Shown here: piece after piece, positions 20,458 to 30,538 of the stretch
How the letters are laid out: each line of letters begins with the position of its first letter
Numbering within the stretch: the first letter of the stretch is position 1
Assembly: GCA_002173415.2 (NCBI GenBank)
Contig: NHNK02000015.1
Coordinates: 1 to 64,000, forward strand
Length of the DNA: 64,000 bases
Origin: Marinomonas agarivorans
GTDB taxonomy: Bacteria > Pseudomonadota > Gammaproteobacteria > Pseudomonadales > Marinomonadaceae
Direction: 5' to 3'
The notes under the pieces: generated by a model
What the model saw: the letters and a program-made list of their open reading frames with translations, nothing else
Told to the model about the DNA's origin: nothing
The model's database searches: none
Position numbers and translations under genes: made by a program

Positions 20458-22230
20458 TTAGTATGAACGTACTTTTGGAGGAAAAGCTTCGACCGTTTTC
20501 GGCGCGAAGTTCACATCACGTTTCGTTACTGATTTGCCTGCTGGATGATAAAGAGAATGCTTCAACCAGTTTTCGTCATCACGCTCTGTAAAGTCATTAC
20601 GGGCATGAGCACCACGACTCTCTTTACGGAACTCTGCAGGAATTGCGGTTGCTTCGGCCACTTCAAGTAGATTTTCTAATTCCAACGCTTCAATTCTTGC
20701 TGTATTGAAAGCCATACTCTTATCTTCAAGATATAGATTCTCTACGCGTGCACGGATTTCAGCAAGTTTCTGCAAACCAGTTTGCATTGCTTCACCATCA
20801 CGGAATACACCAAAATAAAGTTGCATTGTTTTTTGTAACTCTGCTCTAACCTCAGCAACACTTTCTCCGGATGAAGAGGCGTTAAGGCGATTTAAACGAG
20901 CCATGGCTCTTTCAATATCCGTATCATTCGCATCCATAGAATCAAAACCTTCATCTAAAGACTTTTTAACTTGAATGCCAGCTGCACGCCCAAACACCAC
21001 GAGATCAAGTAAAGAGTTACCACCTAAACGGTTAGCACCATGAACTGACACACAAGCTGCTTCACCGCAAGCGTATAAACCATCAACAACTTTATCTTGA
21101 CCAGCCTCATCTATAGTAAGAACTTGACCACCAACATTTGTTGGCATACCACCCATCATATAGTGGCAAGTTGGTATAACTGGAATTGGTTCTTTAACTG
21201 GGTCTACGTGAGCAAACGTTCTGGATAACTCAAGAATACCTGGCAGGCGTTTGTTCAGTGTTTCTTCACCTAGGTGATCCAGTTTCAATAGAACATGATC
21301 ACCATCTGGACCACAACCTCTGCCTTCTAAAATCTCAAGAATCATAGAACGAGCAACAACGTCACGTCCTGCTAAGTCTTTAGCGTTAGGTGCATAACGC
21401 TCCATAAAACGTTCGCCATCTTTATTGATTAGGTAACCACCCTCACCACGACAACCTTCTGTTACAAGAGTACCAGCACCATAAATGCCAGTTGGGTGGA
21501 ATTGCCACATTTCCATATCTTGCATAGGGAAACCGGCACGTAACGCCATACCAACACCATCACCAGTATTAATATGAGCATTTGTTGTTGATTGATAAAT
21601 ACGACCTGCTCCACCTGTCGCTAGCACTGTTGCTTTTGCCTTAAGATAGACTGTTTCGCCTGTCTCAATACAAATAGCAATAACACCAACAACCGCATTA
21701 TCTTTGTTCTTTACTAGGTCAACGGCATACCATTCATTGAAGAAGGTAGTACCACCTTTTAGATTGGCCTGATAAAGAGTATGTAATAAAGCATGACCTG
21801 TTCGGTCTGCAGCCGCACACGTCCGAGCAGCTTGACCACCTTTACCAAAATCTTTTGATTGCCCACCGAATGGGCGTTGATAAATTCGGCCTTGATCTGT
21901 ACGGGAGAAAGGCAAACCCATGTGTTCTAATTCAAAAACCGCTTGCGGACCAACAGAACACATATATTCGATTGCATCCTGATCACCTATGTAGTCAGAA
22001 CCTTTAACGGTGTCATACATGTGCCAGCGCCAGTCATCATTTGGATCATCACTGGCAATTGCACAAGTAATACCACCTTGAGCTGAAACTGTGTGTGAAC
22101 GAGTAGGAAACACTTTAGTAACACAGGCCGTATGCAAACCTGACTCTGTTAATTGCAAGGCGGCACGCATACCAGCGCCACCTCCACCAATAACAATGGC
22201 ATCAAAAGAAATCGTACGAATATTTGCCAT
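20458..22230 (-). CDS. sdhA: Succinate dehydrogenase flavoprotein subunit
   Basis: The 590-residue catalytic subunit has the N-terminal FAD motif [13 protein letters not shown] and [10 protein letters not shown] with the His that binds FAD covalently. [21 protein letters not shown] and the [28 protein letters not shown] active-site and C-terminal segments are present. It oxidises succinate to fumarate at the cytoplasmic face of the inner membrane. It lies three bases after sdhD. Confidence 0.97.
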   Translation of the reverse strand: MANIRTISFDAIVIGGGGAGMRAALQLTESGLHTACVTKVFPTRSHTVSAQGGITCAIASDDPNDDWRWHMYDTVKGSDYIGDQDAIEYMCSVGPQAVFELEHMGLPFSRTDQGRIYQRPFGGQSKDFGKGGQAARTCAAADRTGHALLHTLYQANLKGGTTFFNEWYAVDLVKNKDNAVVGVIAICIETGETVYLKAKATVLATGGAGRIYQSTTNAHINTGDGVGMALRAGFPMQDMEMWQFHPTGIYGAGTLVTEGCRGEGGYLINKDGERFMERYAPNAKDLAGRDVVARSMILEILEGRGCGPDGDHVLLKLDHLGEETLNKRLPGILELSRTFAHVDPVKEPIPVIPTCHYMMGGMPTNVGGQVLTIDEAGQDKVVDGLYACGEAACVSVHGANRLGGNSLLDLVVFGRAAGIQVKKSLDEGFDSMDANDTDIERAMARLNRLNASSSGESVAEVRAELQKTMQLYFGVFRDGEAMQTGLQKLAEIRARVENLYLEDKSMAFNTARIEALELENLLEVAEATAIPAEFRKESRGAHARNDFTERDDENWLKHSLYHPAGKSVTKRDVNFAPKTVEAFPPKVRSY

Positions 22231-22233
22231 TAC

Positions 22234-22581
22234 TTATAGCCCCCACAAAACCTGAATACCCCATACAACATAGATAAACATAGCTAAGCCGCATAAGGAT
22301 TGAAAGAAGAAACGCAAACCAGTTGCTTTAATATAATCGGTAGAAACTGACCATAAACCGATCCATGAATGAACACCAATAGACAAAAGTGTTAGTAGAC
22401 TAAAAATCCGCATCCAAGTGGTTTCAAATAAAGCGCTCCACTGGTCATATGTCAGATCAGGATTTAATAGCAAATAGCCTATAATGAAGATAGTGTATAG
22501 AGACAAAACAACAGCTGAAACACGCTGTACCATCCAATCATAAAGACCAGAACGCCCAAAACTTGTGACTTGAGTTACCAT
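22234..22581 (-). CDS. sdhD: Succinate dehydrogenase membrane anchor subunit D
   Basis: A 115-residue protein with three membrane helices. The first contains GLYDWMVQRVSAVVLSLY, and the HSWIGLWSVSTDYIK segment after helix 2 carries the conserved His and the quinone-region Asp-Tyr. I start at the ATG at 22581, seven to eight bases after AGGAG. A TTG two codons earlier would be too close to that site. The start overlaps the end of sdhC by seven bases. Confidence 0.92.
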   Translation of the reverse strand: MVTQVTSFGRSGLYDWMVQRVSAVVLSLYTIFIIGYLLLNPDLTYDQWSALFETTWMRIFSLLTLLSIGVHSWIGLWSVSTDYIKATGLRFFFQSLCGLAMFIYVVWGIQVLWGL

Positions 22582-22958
22582 ACCCAAACTCCTATAGCAA
22601 CAATTAGAATAACGGCAATAACGATGTTGGCATAAGCAGCATAACGACCACTATCCAACTCTTCAAAATACCCTAAATCCATAAATAAATGCTTCACCCC
22701 TGCCACAAAGTGATACATCAATGCAGAAACAACACCCCAGATAACAAATTTAGCTAAAAAATTTGTCTGCAATGTAGACACTACTTGCTCAAAACCTTCT
22801 TTTGATTCTAAAGAAAGATCAAAAGCATAAAATAGGAAGGCAAGGCCTACAAAGAGAATAACTCCGGTAATGCGGTGAAGAATGGATACAATAGCAGTAG
22901 CTGGCATTGATGTTGCCATAGTGGTTATATCAAGATTGACTGGTCTTTTCTTATTCAC
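22575..22958 (-). CDS. sdhC: Succinate dehydrogenase cytochrome b556 subunit
   Basis: The 127-residue first gene of the operon has three membrane helices. RPVNLDI and SILHRITGVILF hold the Ser and Arg of the quinone site, and ALMYHFVAGVKHLFMDLG contains the heme b ligand His. It forms the membrane anchor with SdhD. The 5' region is shared with the divergent gltA gene. Confidence 0.93.
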   Translation of the reverse strand: MNKKRPVNLDITTMATSMPATAIVSILHRITGVILFVGLAFLFYAFDLSLESKEGFEQVVSTLQTNFLAKFVIWGVVSALMYHFVAGVKHLFMDLGYFEELDSGRYAAYANIVIAVILIVAIGVWVW

Positions 22959-23013
22959 GACTTTTCACACCATTGTTGTTGTTTGAATGGTAAATTATGG
23001 TCTATTTCTCCGA

Positions 23014-23036
23014 TAAAGTGACATTATTGCACTTTA
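23014..23036. promoter_or_regulatory. Inverted repeat TAAAGTG-N9-CACTTTA upstream of sdhC
   Basis: The seven-base arms at 23014-23020 and 23030-23036 are exact. It lies ~55 bases upstream of the sdhC start, where an operator would act. The spacing does not fit a standard CRP site, and I do not recognise the regulator. Confidence 0.45.
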
Positions 23037-23475
23037 ACTAGACCATTCTGTAAGTACATTCATCTATTTAGATAGTTGATATAGCAAGTAGCTACTATAT
23101 AAATACACTTCCAAATCAATTAAATGTTCACGATGGTGATTATAGACCAGCAATTTTTACTAACACAAATAGACTGTACTAGCACTTCATAATGATCGTC
23201 ATTCACAACATGAATAACCATATAAACACAAACAATGTCAGAATTAGCGCCAATACATGCAAGCCAAACAAAACTTTCCTAAATAACTTTTAAAAATCAA
23301 ACATTTAGAACTGAAGGTGTTTAGGATGCTAATTTATTGTTTGTTGCATCTATTCTATTTATACAATATTTTTAACTAGACTTAGAAATAACGGGTACTT
23401 AAAGAGTTAGTATCTCAAGCTTATATTTTTCACCACAAGTGAATTTATGATGAATAAAAAACACTAACTTGTTTT

Positions 23476-23509
23476 CTCGATTTACAAATACACTCGATTT
23501 ACAAATACA
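23476..23509 (+). repeat. Exact tandem 17-bp duplication in gltA leader
   Basis: The unit CTCGATTTACAAATACA occurs twice head to tail (23476-23492 and 23493-23509), immediately upstream of AGGAG and the gltA ATG. It looks like a recent replication-slippage duplication within the untranslated leader. Confidence 0.9.
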
Positions 23510-23523
23510 AAGGAGACCTGATA

Positions 23524-24807
23524 ATGGCCGACCGTAAAGCCACACTCAAAATAGACGGCGTTGACAATACAATTGAACTACCCGTCTTATCTGGCACACT
23601 AGGAACAGATGTTATTGATGTGCGCGCCTTAGGCTCACATGACGTATTTACTTATGACCCAGGCTTTATGTCAACTGGCTCTTGTGAGTCATCGATAACC
23701 TATATTGATGGTGACGCTGGTGTGCTTTTACATAGAGGCTACCCAATTGATCAGTTAGCTGATCATTCAGATTATTTAGAAACCTGTTACCTTCTATTAA
23801 AAGGCGAACTACCTAGCAAAGAAGAAAAAGTAAAATTTGAGAAAACAGTAAGAAATCATACGATGGTCAACCAATCAATGCATAAATTCATTGAAGGTTT
23901 CCGCAACGATGCACATCCCATGGCAATTATGTGCGGTTTAGTGGGGGCATTATCAGCCTTCTATCAAGATCATATGGATATTAACAACCCAGAGCACCGA
24001 GAAATAGCCGCTGTCCGCTTGATTTCAAAAATGCCAACACTTGCGGCAATCTGCTACAAGTACTCTAAAGACCAACCTGTTATGTACCCTCGTAATGATC
24101 TATCTTACGCAGAAAATTTCTTATACATGATGTTTGGTACACCTTGTGAAGAATATCGCGTCAATCCTGTTTTTGCTAAAGCAATGGATAAGATATTTAT
24201 TTTGCACGCGGACCACGAACAAAATGCTTCTACATCCACAGTACGTTTAGCAGGCTCTTCTGGCGCCAACCCTTTTGCTTGTATTGCTGCTGGTATTGCT
24301 ACTTTGTGGGGGCCTGCTCATGGCGGCGCTAACGAAGCCGTATTAACTATGCTTGAACAAATTGGCGATGTCTCAAATATTGATGAGTATATTGCTAAGG
24401 CGAAGGATAAAAACGACCCATTCAGACTAATGGGCTTTGGTCATCGCGTTTACAAAAACTTTGACCCAAGAGCAAAGGTCATGCGCGAAACCTGTGATGA
24501 AGTTCTTTCTCAACTAGGCCAATTGGATGATCCTCTTCTTAAGATTGCAAAACGCCTTGAACAAATTGCGTTAGAAGACCCGTACTTCATTGAACGCAAG
24601 CTTTATCCAAATGTTGATTTCTATTCAGGAATTATCTTGAAAGCAATTGGGATTCCAACAAGCATGTTCACTGTTATCTTTGCTATGGCTAGAACTGTAG
24701 GCTGGATTACTCATTGGAACGAGATGATTAGCGGCCCTTATAAAATTGGCCGTCCTCGCCAGTTGTATACTGGTGAGAAAGAACGTTCTTACCCAAATAA
24801 AAAGTAA
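23524..24807 (+). CDS. gltA: Citrate synthase (type II, hexameric type)
   Basis: The 427-residue enzyme condenses acetyl-CoA and oxaloacetate. [37 protein letters not shown] and [18 protein letters not shown] contain the active-site histidines, and the catalytic Asp lies in [10 protein letters not shown]. The N-terminal beta-domain ([18 protein letters not shown]) and ~427 length mark the NADH-sensitive Gram-negative type. AGGAG precedes the ATG. It is divergent from sdhC, the usual arrangement in gammaproteobacteria. Confidence 0.97.
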   Translation: MADRKATLKIDGVDNTIELPVLSGTLGTDVIDVRALGSHDVFTYDPGFMSTGSCESSITYIDGDAGVLLHRGYPIDQLADHSDYLETCYLLLKGELPSKEEKVKFEKTVRNHTMVNQSMHKFIEGFRNDAHPMAIMCGLVGALSAFYQDHMDINNPEHREIAAVRLISKMPTLAAICYKYSKDQPVMYPRNDLSYAENFLYMMFGTPCEEYRVNPVFAKAMDKIFILHADHEQNASTSTVRLAGSSGANPFACIAAGIATLWGPAHGGANEAVLTMLEQIGDVSNIDEYIAKAKDKNDPFRLMGFGHRVYKNFDPRAKVMRETCDEVLSQLGQLDDPLLKIAKRLEQIALEDPYFIERKLYPNVDFYSGIILKAIGIPTSMFTVIFAMARTVGWITHWNEMISGPYKIGRPRQLYTGEKERSYPNKK

Positions 24808-24825
24808 CAACATTTAGATCCCCCA

Positions 24826-24863
24826 AAAAAACCAGAGCACTCAATTTTGTGCTCTGGTTTTTT
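24826..24863. terminator. Bidirectional terminator after gltA
   Basis: Arms 24832-24840 and 24849-24857 pair over nine bases around an eight-base loop. They are flanked by A6 on the left and T6 on the right, so it works for gltA and, on the other strand, for the small gene at 24925. Confidence 0.9.
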
Positions 24864-24924
24864 ATGAAGTTGATTTATTGCACTCCGATACCCTATTTCT
24901 AAGAAAGGCCAATTTACATCTTCT

Positions 24925-25140
24925 CTAATCTTCCGTTTCGTCTATTTCTGTAATAACTTTGTTATTGCATTTTATACAATCACCTTCTAACCAAACCCTA
25001 TCTTCTGATTGGTATTCCTTCACATTTTGCATGCCTAAATCCACCTCCATACAATAATTACACCATGTATAAGTTAGCAGAGCTTCCTGCTCATCTTGAG
25101 GTCGATCAGTAAAACTACGCTCTATAATATTATCTTCCAT
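24925..25140 (-). CDS. Small hypothetical protein with possible zinc ribbon
   Basis: The 71-residue acidic protein has two Cys-x2-Cys pairs (CNYC ~27-30 and CIKC ~55-58) separated by ~25 residues, a spacing consistent with a zinc ribbon. I do not recognise a family. The start is three bases after the stop of the DUF2066 gene, so it is probably co-transcribed with it. It could be an RNA- or protein-binding adaptor, but nothing shown here tells which. Confidence 0.6.
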   Translation of the reverse strand: MEDNIIERSFTDRPQDEQEALLTYTWCNYCMEVDLGMQNVKEYQSEDRVWLEGDCIKCNNKVITEIDETED

Positions 25141-25143
25141 GCT

Positions 25144-26226
25144 TTATCCGTTGTATTTGTAAGTTTGTAGGTTTGGAGTTAATTCATTGCTTCCATTACT
25201 TTCAGCGCTCTCTTTAATAATCAATGAATCCAAACTTATAATATTGATTAATTTACTCAAACTATCATTTAGCGAAACGGTAAATCGTACAACCGAGCCA
25301 TCAACCATCGATGGATATACATCTTGGACAATGCCAAGTTTTTTCAAATAACCTTGCACCTGATCAAGCGCTTCATGATTCACAATATTTGTCACCTGAA
25401 TGTCTATTTGAGTTTCTTCACCGCTATTTTTTCTTGAGGCATAACGGTCTGAGAACAGTTTGGCTAGAAGTTGTGTCGCTTTCTCTGCCAATTCCAATTC
25501 ATCCTGACCTTGTAGTTCGATACGAACAGTTGGCTCAGATTGAAACAGAACTTGTAGAGTGCCTTCGTATCCCTGGTCCAATTCAATGACTTTCAAAACA
25601 CTGATAGTGTCTGTTTCATAACGTCTACTGGCTTCTCTTATCGTTGTTTCGAAAAAGCCCCATAAATCAGAAGCGGTTAATGCGGAACGATCTACGTCAT
25701 CTTGCAATGGCGCATAAATAGGCACACCTTTTTGTTCAGCATTTCTCGTTATTTCCGCCAACATATCTGAAGGAGATTGAACACCAGCAATCTGACGCTG
25801 AAACTGTTTCTGCTCTATCATCCAAAGCAAAACTGAAGGACGGCTTTTCCCCCACACTGGAGCATCGTGTTCAAATAAAAATTGATCGATAGATTGCGAA
25901 TAAAAGCTCACAACAACTTTTTTTGCAGAATAAATTGCATCATCTAATTCGATTAAATTCTGTTCATCTGTAATTGAGTGTTGAGCAACCCATTTGGCAA
26001 CGGACTTTTTAGCTAGTGGTAAAATTTTTTGTACAGCAGCTTCATCCCCTGACACTTTAGTGAGAACTTGCTCGACAGCTAAATCATAAGCCTTCTCTAT
26101 TACTTTTTGTTCAGAGTCTATTAAAGGTAAAACAATTTCTGCCTTGTATAAGTTGTCCACTGTTACGGCATGGCTTGATTGCATAGCAAAAATGGCAATC
26201 AATAAAAAAAATAATCGAATAGTCAT
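25144..26226 (-). CDS. DUF2066 family exported protein
   Basis: About 360 residues with an N-terminal signal peptide (TIRLFFLLIAIFAMQSSHAV, probable cleavage after SHA). The following segment VDNLYKAEIVLPLIDSEQKVIEKAYDLAVEQVLTKVSGD matches the start of DUF2066 proteins. The rest is a predicted periplasmic alpha/beta region without recognised catalytic motifs. I start at 26226, where GAGGGG lies just upstream. The gene is divergent from purM, as in Pseudomonas, so the pair shares a promoter region. Function unknown. Confidence 0.8.
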   Translation of the reverse strand: MTIRLFFLLIAIFAMQSSHAVTVDNLYKAEIVLPLIDSEQKVIEKAYDLAVEQVLTKVSGDEAAVQKILPLAKKSVAKWVAQHSITDEQNLIELDDAIYSAKKVVVSFYSQSIDQFLFEHDAPVWGKSRPSVLLWMIEQKQFQRQIAGVQSPSDMLAEITRNAEQKGVPIYAPLQDDVDRSALTASDLWGFFETTIREASRRYETDTISVLKVIELDQGYEGTLQVLFQSEPTVRIELQGQDELELAEKATQLLAKLFSDRYASRKNSGEETQIDIQVTNIVNHEALDQVQGYLKKLGIVQDVYPSMVDGSVVRFTVSLNDSLSKLINIISLDSLIIKESAESNGSNELTPNLQTYKYNG

Positions 26227-26351
26227 ATATCCCCTCAGATTTATTGCCATATTCTACTGCTATATCAGTAAAGAACCATAGCCCTAATATCTTACTATGT
26301 TAAAATAGCTTTTTTAATCCCATCATCACTATCATGATTTAAGGCATAAAA

Positions 26352-27428
26352 ATGACCAAATCGGATACAAACACAATGACCTCGGCGAAAAAACAATCTA
26401 TCAGTTATAAAGATGCTGGTGTTGACATTCATGCTGGCAATCAACTTGTTGAAAGAATAAAACACGTTAGTAAAAAGACACATCGTCCAGAAGTATTGGG
26501 AGGTCTAGGTGGTTTTGGTGCGTTAACACGTTTACCTACAAAATATAAAAAACCCATTCTCGTATCTGGAACCGATGGAGTCGGAACCAAGTTACGCTTA
26601 GCAATGGATTTAAATCAACACGATACGATTGGTATTGATTTGGTCGCCATGTGTGTAAATGATTTGATCGTTGCTGGCGCAGAACCTCTGCTTTTTTTAG
26701 ATTACTATGCCACGGGGAAACTTGATATTGATGTTGCAGCAGATGTTGTTGCAGGCATAGGTGAAGGTTGTTCGCAAGCTGGCGCTGCACTCGTTGGAGG
26801 TGAAACCGCTGAAATGCCCGGCATGTATCATGATGGTGATTACGACCTAGCCGGATTTTGTGTCGGTATTGTCGAAGAAGATGACATTATTGATGGCAGT
26901 AAAGTAAAGGCAGGCGATAAATTGATTGCTTTAGCATCATCAGGCCCTCATTCAAATGGTTACTCATTGATTCGAAAAATTCTTGAAGTAAACCAAACCG
27001 ATCTTGAGCAAAACATTGCAGGCACACCGCTTAAAGAGGCGTTAATGGCGCCAACCAAAATTTATGTAAAATCTATTCTCGCACTAATGGAAAACATGCA
27101 GGTTAATGCGCTAGCTCACATTACTGGCGGCGGTTTATTAGAAAACATCCCTAGAGTTTTGCCAGAAGATACCTGCGCTTACATCGATAGCAATAGTTGG
27201 AAGCGCCCTGCTATCTTTGACTGGTTACAAGCCCAAGGCAATGTTGAACAAGAAGAAATGTATCGTGTACTTAACTGCGGTGTCGGTATGGTTCTATGTC
27301 TTGATGCAGATAAGGCAGAACAGGCTATTGAAGTATTAAAAGCGCAGGGAGAACAGGCTTGGGTTATTGGTGAGATTCGCCAAAAGAAAGATGAACACAG
27401 TGTCATTATTTCAGATTTAGAGCAGTAA
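26352..27428 (+). CDS. purM: Phosphoribosylformylglycinamidine cyclo-ligase (AIR synthetase)
   Basis: The 358-residue enzyme closes FGAM to AIR in purine synthesis. It shows [20 protein letters not shown] at the start, [14 protein letters not shown], the nucleotide-binding [11 protein letters not shown] and the [16 protein letters not shown] segment. The first ~12 residues ([12 protein letters not shown]) extend beyond typical members, so an internal ATG at residue 9 is a possible alternative start. It is followed after three bases by purN. Confidence 0.96.
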   Translation: MTKSDTNTMTSAKKQSISYKDAGVDIHAGNQLVERIKHVSKKTHRPEVLGGLGGFGALTRLPTKYKKPILVSGTDGVGTKLRLAMDLNQHDTIGIDLVAMCVNDLIVAGAEPLLFLDYYATGKLDIDVAADVVAGIGEGCSQAGAALVGGETAEMPGMYHDGDYDLAGFCVGIVEEDDIIDGSKVKAGDKLIALASSGPHSNGYSLIRKILEVNQTDLEQNIAGTPLKEALMAPTKIYVKSILALMENMQVNALAHITGGGLLENIPRVLPEDTCAYIDSNSWKRPAIFDWLQAQGNVEQEEMYRVLNCGVGMVLCLDADKAEQAIEVLKAQGEQAWVIGEIRQKKDEHSVIISDLEQ

Positions 27429-27431
27429 AAT

Positions 27432-28079
27432 ATGAGTTTTCCTGTTGTCGTTTTAATTTCAGGTAGTGGTAGCAATTTACAGGCTTTGATCGATCAAAGC
27501 CTGGCTGGGCAATTGAATCTCGAAATCTGCGCCGTTATTAGCAACAAAGCAAATGCTTTTGGATTACAAAGAGCAAAACAAGCAGGCATTCCCACACATG
27601 TGTTAGATCATACACATTACTCAAGCAGGGAATTATTCGATACAGCGTTGCAAGAGTGCATAGACGCTTATCAACCTAAACTAGTTGTTTTAGCTGGTTT
27701 CATGCGCATTCTTACGGAAAAATTTACGCGCCATTATCAAGGGCGAATGTTCAACATTCACCCATCTCTACTGCCAAAATACAAAGGCTTAAACACCCAT
27801 GCAAGAGCAATACTCGCCAAAGAAAAGTTTCATGGTGTCTCAGTGCACTTTGTTAGTGCCGAACTAGATGCTGGCGCTGTGATTATTCAGGCAAAAGTTG
27901 AAATTTTATCTGACGATACGCCAGAAACACTTGCCCAAAAAGTACACAAATTAGAACATATTATTTATCCTCAAGCGGTTAAATGGTTTAGTGAGGGGCG
28001 TCTTGCCATTGATAATTCAGGTGCTTGGCTGGATAACACATTATTACCAGAAACGGGATTTCAATATTCTTCCTCGTAA
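27432..28079 (+). CDS. purN: Phosphoribosylglycinamide formyltransferase
   Basis: The 215-residue folate-dependent transformylase begins with VVVLISGSGSNLQALID (phosphate-binding loop). It carries the formyl-transfer motif FNIHPSLLPKYKGLNTHARA and GVSVHFVSAELDAGAVIIQ, including the catalytic Asn, His and Asp. It formylates GAR in purine synthesis. The three-base spacing from purM shows they are one operon. Confidence 0.96.
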   Translation: MSFPVVVLISGSGSNLQALIDQSLAGQLNLEICAVISNKANAFGLQRAKQAGIPTHVLDHTHYSSRELFDTALQECIDAYQPKLVVLAGFMRILTEKFTRHYQGRMFNIHPSLLPKYKGLNTHARAILAKEKFHGVSVHFVSAELDAGAVIIQAKVEILSDDTPETLAQKVHKLEHIIYPQAVKWFSEGRLAIDNSGAWLDNTLLPETGFQYSSS

Positions 28080-28095
28080 TTAAGGTAATGGTGTG

Positions 28096-28149
28096 AAAGG
28101 CACTTTTCATAAAAGGCACTTTTCATAAAAGGTAATGTGCATGAAAAGT
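28096..28149 (+). repeat. Tandem 16-bp duplication and hairpin after purN
   Basis: AAAGGCACTTTTCATA occurs twice in tandem (28096-28111, 28112-28127), followed by a degenerate third start. The ACTTTTCAT of the second copy (28118-28126) pairs with ATGAAAAGT at 28141-28149. There is no following T-run, so it is not a typical terminator. Confidence 0.85.
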
Positions 28150-28176
28150 ATGACTTACTTTTCTCAAGGGTAAACA

Positions 28177-28917
28177 ATGCTATATGACAACTCTCTCCAT
28201 CGCTTTTTAATGCTTCTACTGGTAACTTGGCTTGTAGCCTTTTCCTTGAGCGTAAAAGCCACCAATTCTGATACCGAAGCCCCTCTTCCATTTTTGGCAC
28301 CTTATAGTGCAACTTATAGTACCGTTTGGAAAAAAGGTATTAGCCTCAAGGTTAAAGGAACGCAAGAGCTGATAAAGCAGAGCGATAATCAGTGGTTATT
28401 TTTGTTTAAAGCCAAAACCTTTTTTGCTTCACTAAAGGAGAGTAGCCTCTTTCAATTAGATGAAAACAACCAAATTCAGCCACTAGCATACCATTATCGC
28501 TCAAGCGCGTTTGGTAAAGAAAGACAGGCTAAACTCGTATTCGATTGGCAAAAACAGCAGGTTGTAAACGATGTCAAAAATACCCGCTGGAAAATGACCA
28601 TCCCTGAAAGTACGCTAGACAAGTTGAGCGTGCAATTACAAATAAGACAAGACATTAAGTCCAAGAAAACTGATCTTAGCTATCGTATTGCGGATGGTGG
28701 TTTATTAAAAACATGGGTATTTCAAAACCTAGGAGTAGAGAAAATCAACACCAAAATAGGCGCGATTGAAGCCATAAAAGTGACACGAATCGATAACCGT
28801 AAAAAAGACAAATATACAACCTTTTGGTTTTCCCCAAAGCATGATTATTTGTTAGTAAAACTAGAGCACAGAAAGAAAAAAGAGTTCTATCAACTTAACC
28901 TTGAGTCACTTTTGTAG
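28177..28917 (+). CDS. DUF3108 family exported protein
   Basis: The 246-residue protein has a signal peptide (hydrophobic ~11-24, probable cleavage near VKA). The mature part opens with FLAPYSATYSTVWKKGISLKVKGTQEL, the typical DUF3108 beginning, and is rich in beta strands (FKAKTFFASLKESSLF, YHYRSSAFGKERQAKLVFDW). Function unknown, probably periplasmic or outer-membrane associated. It follows purMN as in Pseudomonas. Its stop codon directly abuts the stop of convergent mobA with no intervening base. Confidence 0.8.
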   Translation: MLYDNSLHRFLMLLLVTWLVAFSLSVKATNSDTEAPLPFLAPYSATYSTVWKKGISLKVKGTQELIKQSDNQWLFLFKAKTFFASLKESSLFQLDENNQIQPLAYHYRSSAFGKERQAKLVFDWQKQQVVNDVKNTRWKMTIPESTLDKLSVQLQIRQDIKSKKTDLSYRIADGGLLKTWVFQNLGVEKINTKIGAIEAIKVTRIDNRKKDKYTTFWFSPKHDYLLVKLEHRKKKEFYQLNLESLL

Positions 28918-29502
28918 TCACACGTCTAACTCACTCATTCGGTTAATGTTGAGGAATGATTCCTCGTTTTCCCAAGTAATGACTTGCCCATGACAGGCAT
29001 GATAAAAGTCTACCACCCTCTTTTCTTGTGTTGTTTGTAGAAAAATTTCTAATTGTTTTTTACTACTTACCACAGGAAGCACTGCATGCAAAGGTTGTAA
29101 ACCTAGATGACTTTTCGCATAAAAAATTGTGTCTGTAGTTGTCTCAGCCTTTCTTCTGAGTTGTCGAAAAAGTTCTTGCTGAATATTTGGCGTATCACAG
29201 GGCGAAATTATTATGTGGGTAAAGTCATGAATTTCAGCGAAACATAGTGCTGAGTAAATCCCCGACAGTGGGCCTAAATTGGCAAATTGCTCCTCATCAG
29301 CAAATACTAGATCGGAGAACTCTTTATATAAAGAAAGTGATTTATTTACATTTATTGCAATGCCATTACAAACCGGTTTTAACGCAATCAATATATATTG
29401 ACACATTGGCCGCCCCTTAAAAGGCATCAAACCTTTTGGCTGACCTGCCATCCGACTTGCTTTTCCGCCTGCCAAAACGACTCCCAAAAAAGATATTCTC
29501 AT
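28918..29502 (-). CDS. mobA: Molybdenum cofactor guanylyltransferase
   Basis: About 194 residues of the MobA nucleotidyltransferase family. The N-terminal GVVLAGGKASRMAGQPKGLMPFKGRPM is the GTP-binding signature, followed by LGPLSGIYSAL and IISPCDTPNI (metal-binding Asp). It attaches GMP to molybdopterin to form the bis-MGD cofactor. I start at the ATG at 29502 (MRISFLG), where GGGAG is well placed; an in-frame ATG four codons earlier overlaps that site. No other moa/mob gene lies nearby. Confidence 0.9.
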   Translation of the reverse strand: MRISFLGVVLAGGKASRMAGQPKGLMPFKGRPMCQYILIALKPVCNGIAINVNKSLSLYKEFSDLVFADEEQFANLGPLSGIYSALCFAEIHDFTHIIISPCDTPNIQQELFRQLRRKAETTTDTIFYAKSHLGLQPLHAVLPVVSSKKQLEIFLQTTQEKRVVDFYHACHGQVITWENEESFLNINRMSELDV

Positions 29503-29658
29503 CAAAGCTCCCATAACACACTTTTTACCTTTAGAAATCCGTTATTATTCTCATCTCAAATACACCACATTTAAAGATAGATTCTAACCATTTGAAAAGC
29601 AGTGTGACATTTTCACTTATGCTAGTATTTGTCACAATATGATGAGGAGCAGTTAACA

Positions 29659-29937
29659 TTGGCACAGACAGCACACGCATTACACATTCTTGTAAAACAA
29701 AAAGAGTCGGCCCTTGAGATTATGAAAGGGTTACAAAAAGGTGGCCGATTCGACCTATTAGCCAAACGCCACTCCATTTGCCCTTCCGCCAAAAAAGGGG
29801 GCGATCTAGGAGAGTTTAAACGCGGTGAAATGGTACCAGCATTTGACAAGGCGGTTTTCAAAGGCCCTCTATTAGAATTACAACTCGTTAAAACTAAATT
29901 TGGTTGGCATATTGTAAAAGTTCTTTATAGAACATAA
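29659..29937 (+). CDS. ppiC: Parvulin-type peptidyl-prolyl isomerase PpiC
   Basis: A single-domain cytoplasmic parvulin of 92 residues, matching E. coli PpiC closely in length and sequence: AHALHILVK at the start, AKRHSICPSAKKGGDLGEF in the middle, and FGWHIVKVLYRT at the end. It catalyses cis/trans isomerisation of prolyl bonds. The start is TTG at 29659, nine bases after GAGGAG; no ATG fits the family N-terminus. It is divergent from mobA. Confidence 0.93.
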   Translation: MAQTAHALHILVKQKESALEIMKGLQKGGRFDLLAKRHSICPSAKKGGDLGEFKRGEMVPAFDKAVFKGPLLELQLVKTKFGWHIVKVLYRT

Positions 29938-29980
29938 AAAATGGGACTTACTTATCAACTATCTCTACGCTAAATTGCGA

Positions 29981-30349
29981 CTATTCTGCTGCGACAAACT
30001 TCATAGAAATTGAGTTAACACAGTGTCGTACATTTTTGCTGGTTAACATTTCCCCTTCAAAAACATGGCCTAAATGCCCATCGCATTTGGCGCAGGTTAT
30101 CTCAATTCTACGCCCATCTGCATCAAGAACACGTTTTACTGCACCTGAAATTTCGTCATCAAAACTGGGCCAGCCACAGTGAGAAAGAAACTTATGCTCG
30201 GATCGATACAAAGGCGCTTCACATTGGCGGCAAACGTAATGTCCCTGATCCATTTTATCTGTGTATTCTCCAGTAAAAGGCCTTTCTGTGCCTTTATTTA
30301 AAATGACATAGGCTTCTTCTGGAGTAAGTGCGTTGTAATTCTTTTTCAT
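29981..30349 (-). CDS. msrB: Peptide-methionine (R)-S-oxide reductase
   Basis: About 122 residues. Two zinc-binding CxxC pairs (CRQC, CAKC) and the catalytic Cys in [11 protein letters not shown] are present. A further Cys lies in LSHCGWPSF. It repairs methionine-R-sulfoxide in oxidised proteins. I start at the ATG at 30349 with GAGGTG five bases upstream; the longer frame from 30364 would include that site. Free-standing cytoplasmic type. Confidence 0.95.
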   Translation of the reverse strand: MKKNYNALTPEEAYVILNKGTERPFTGEYTDKMDQGHYVCRQCEAPLYRSEHKFLSHCGWPSFDDEISGAVKRVLDADGRRIEITCAKCDGHLGHVFEGEMLTSKNVRHCVNSISMKFVAAE

Positions 30350-30538
30350 AATCACCTCATTCATTAATAGTCAGAAAAAACAGTATAATTTACCCATTGG
30401 TATGGAGATCATTTTTCGAAAATCAATCGTACTTATTGGAGATTAAATCAGTTGAAAATAAAAATCACACAAGCGATTTTCATATGATACTTTTCCATTT
30501 ATTATTTGCGCCACAAAGGTTAATGAAGAGTATTTTTC

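Larger units (their letters stand above)
22959..23523. promoter_or_regulatory. Divergent promoter region sdhC / gltA
   Basis: About 565 AT-rich bases without a convincing reading frame. Promoters for the sdh-suc block (leftward) and gltA (rightward) must lie here. Visible structure: an inverted repeat at 23014-23036 near sdhC, and an exact tandem 17-bp duplication at 23476-23509 just before the gltA ribosome binding site (AGGAG at ~23511). I could not assign a -10/-35 pair with confidence. Confidence 0.6.
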
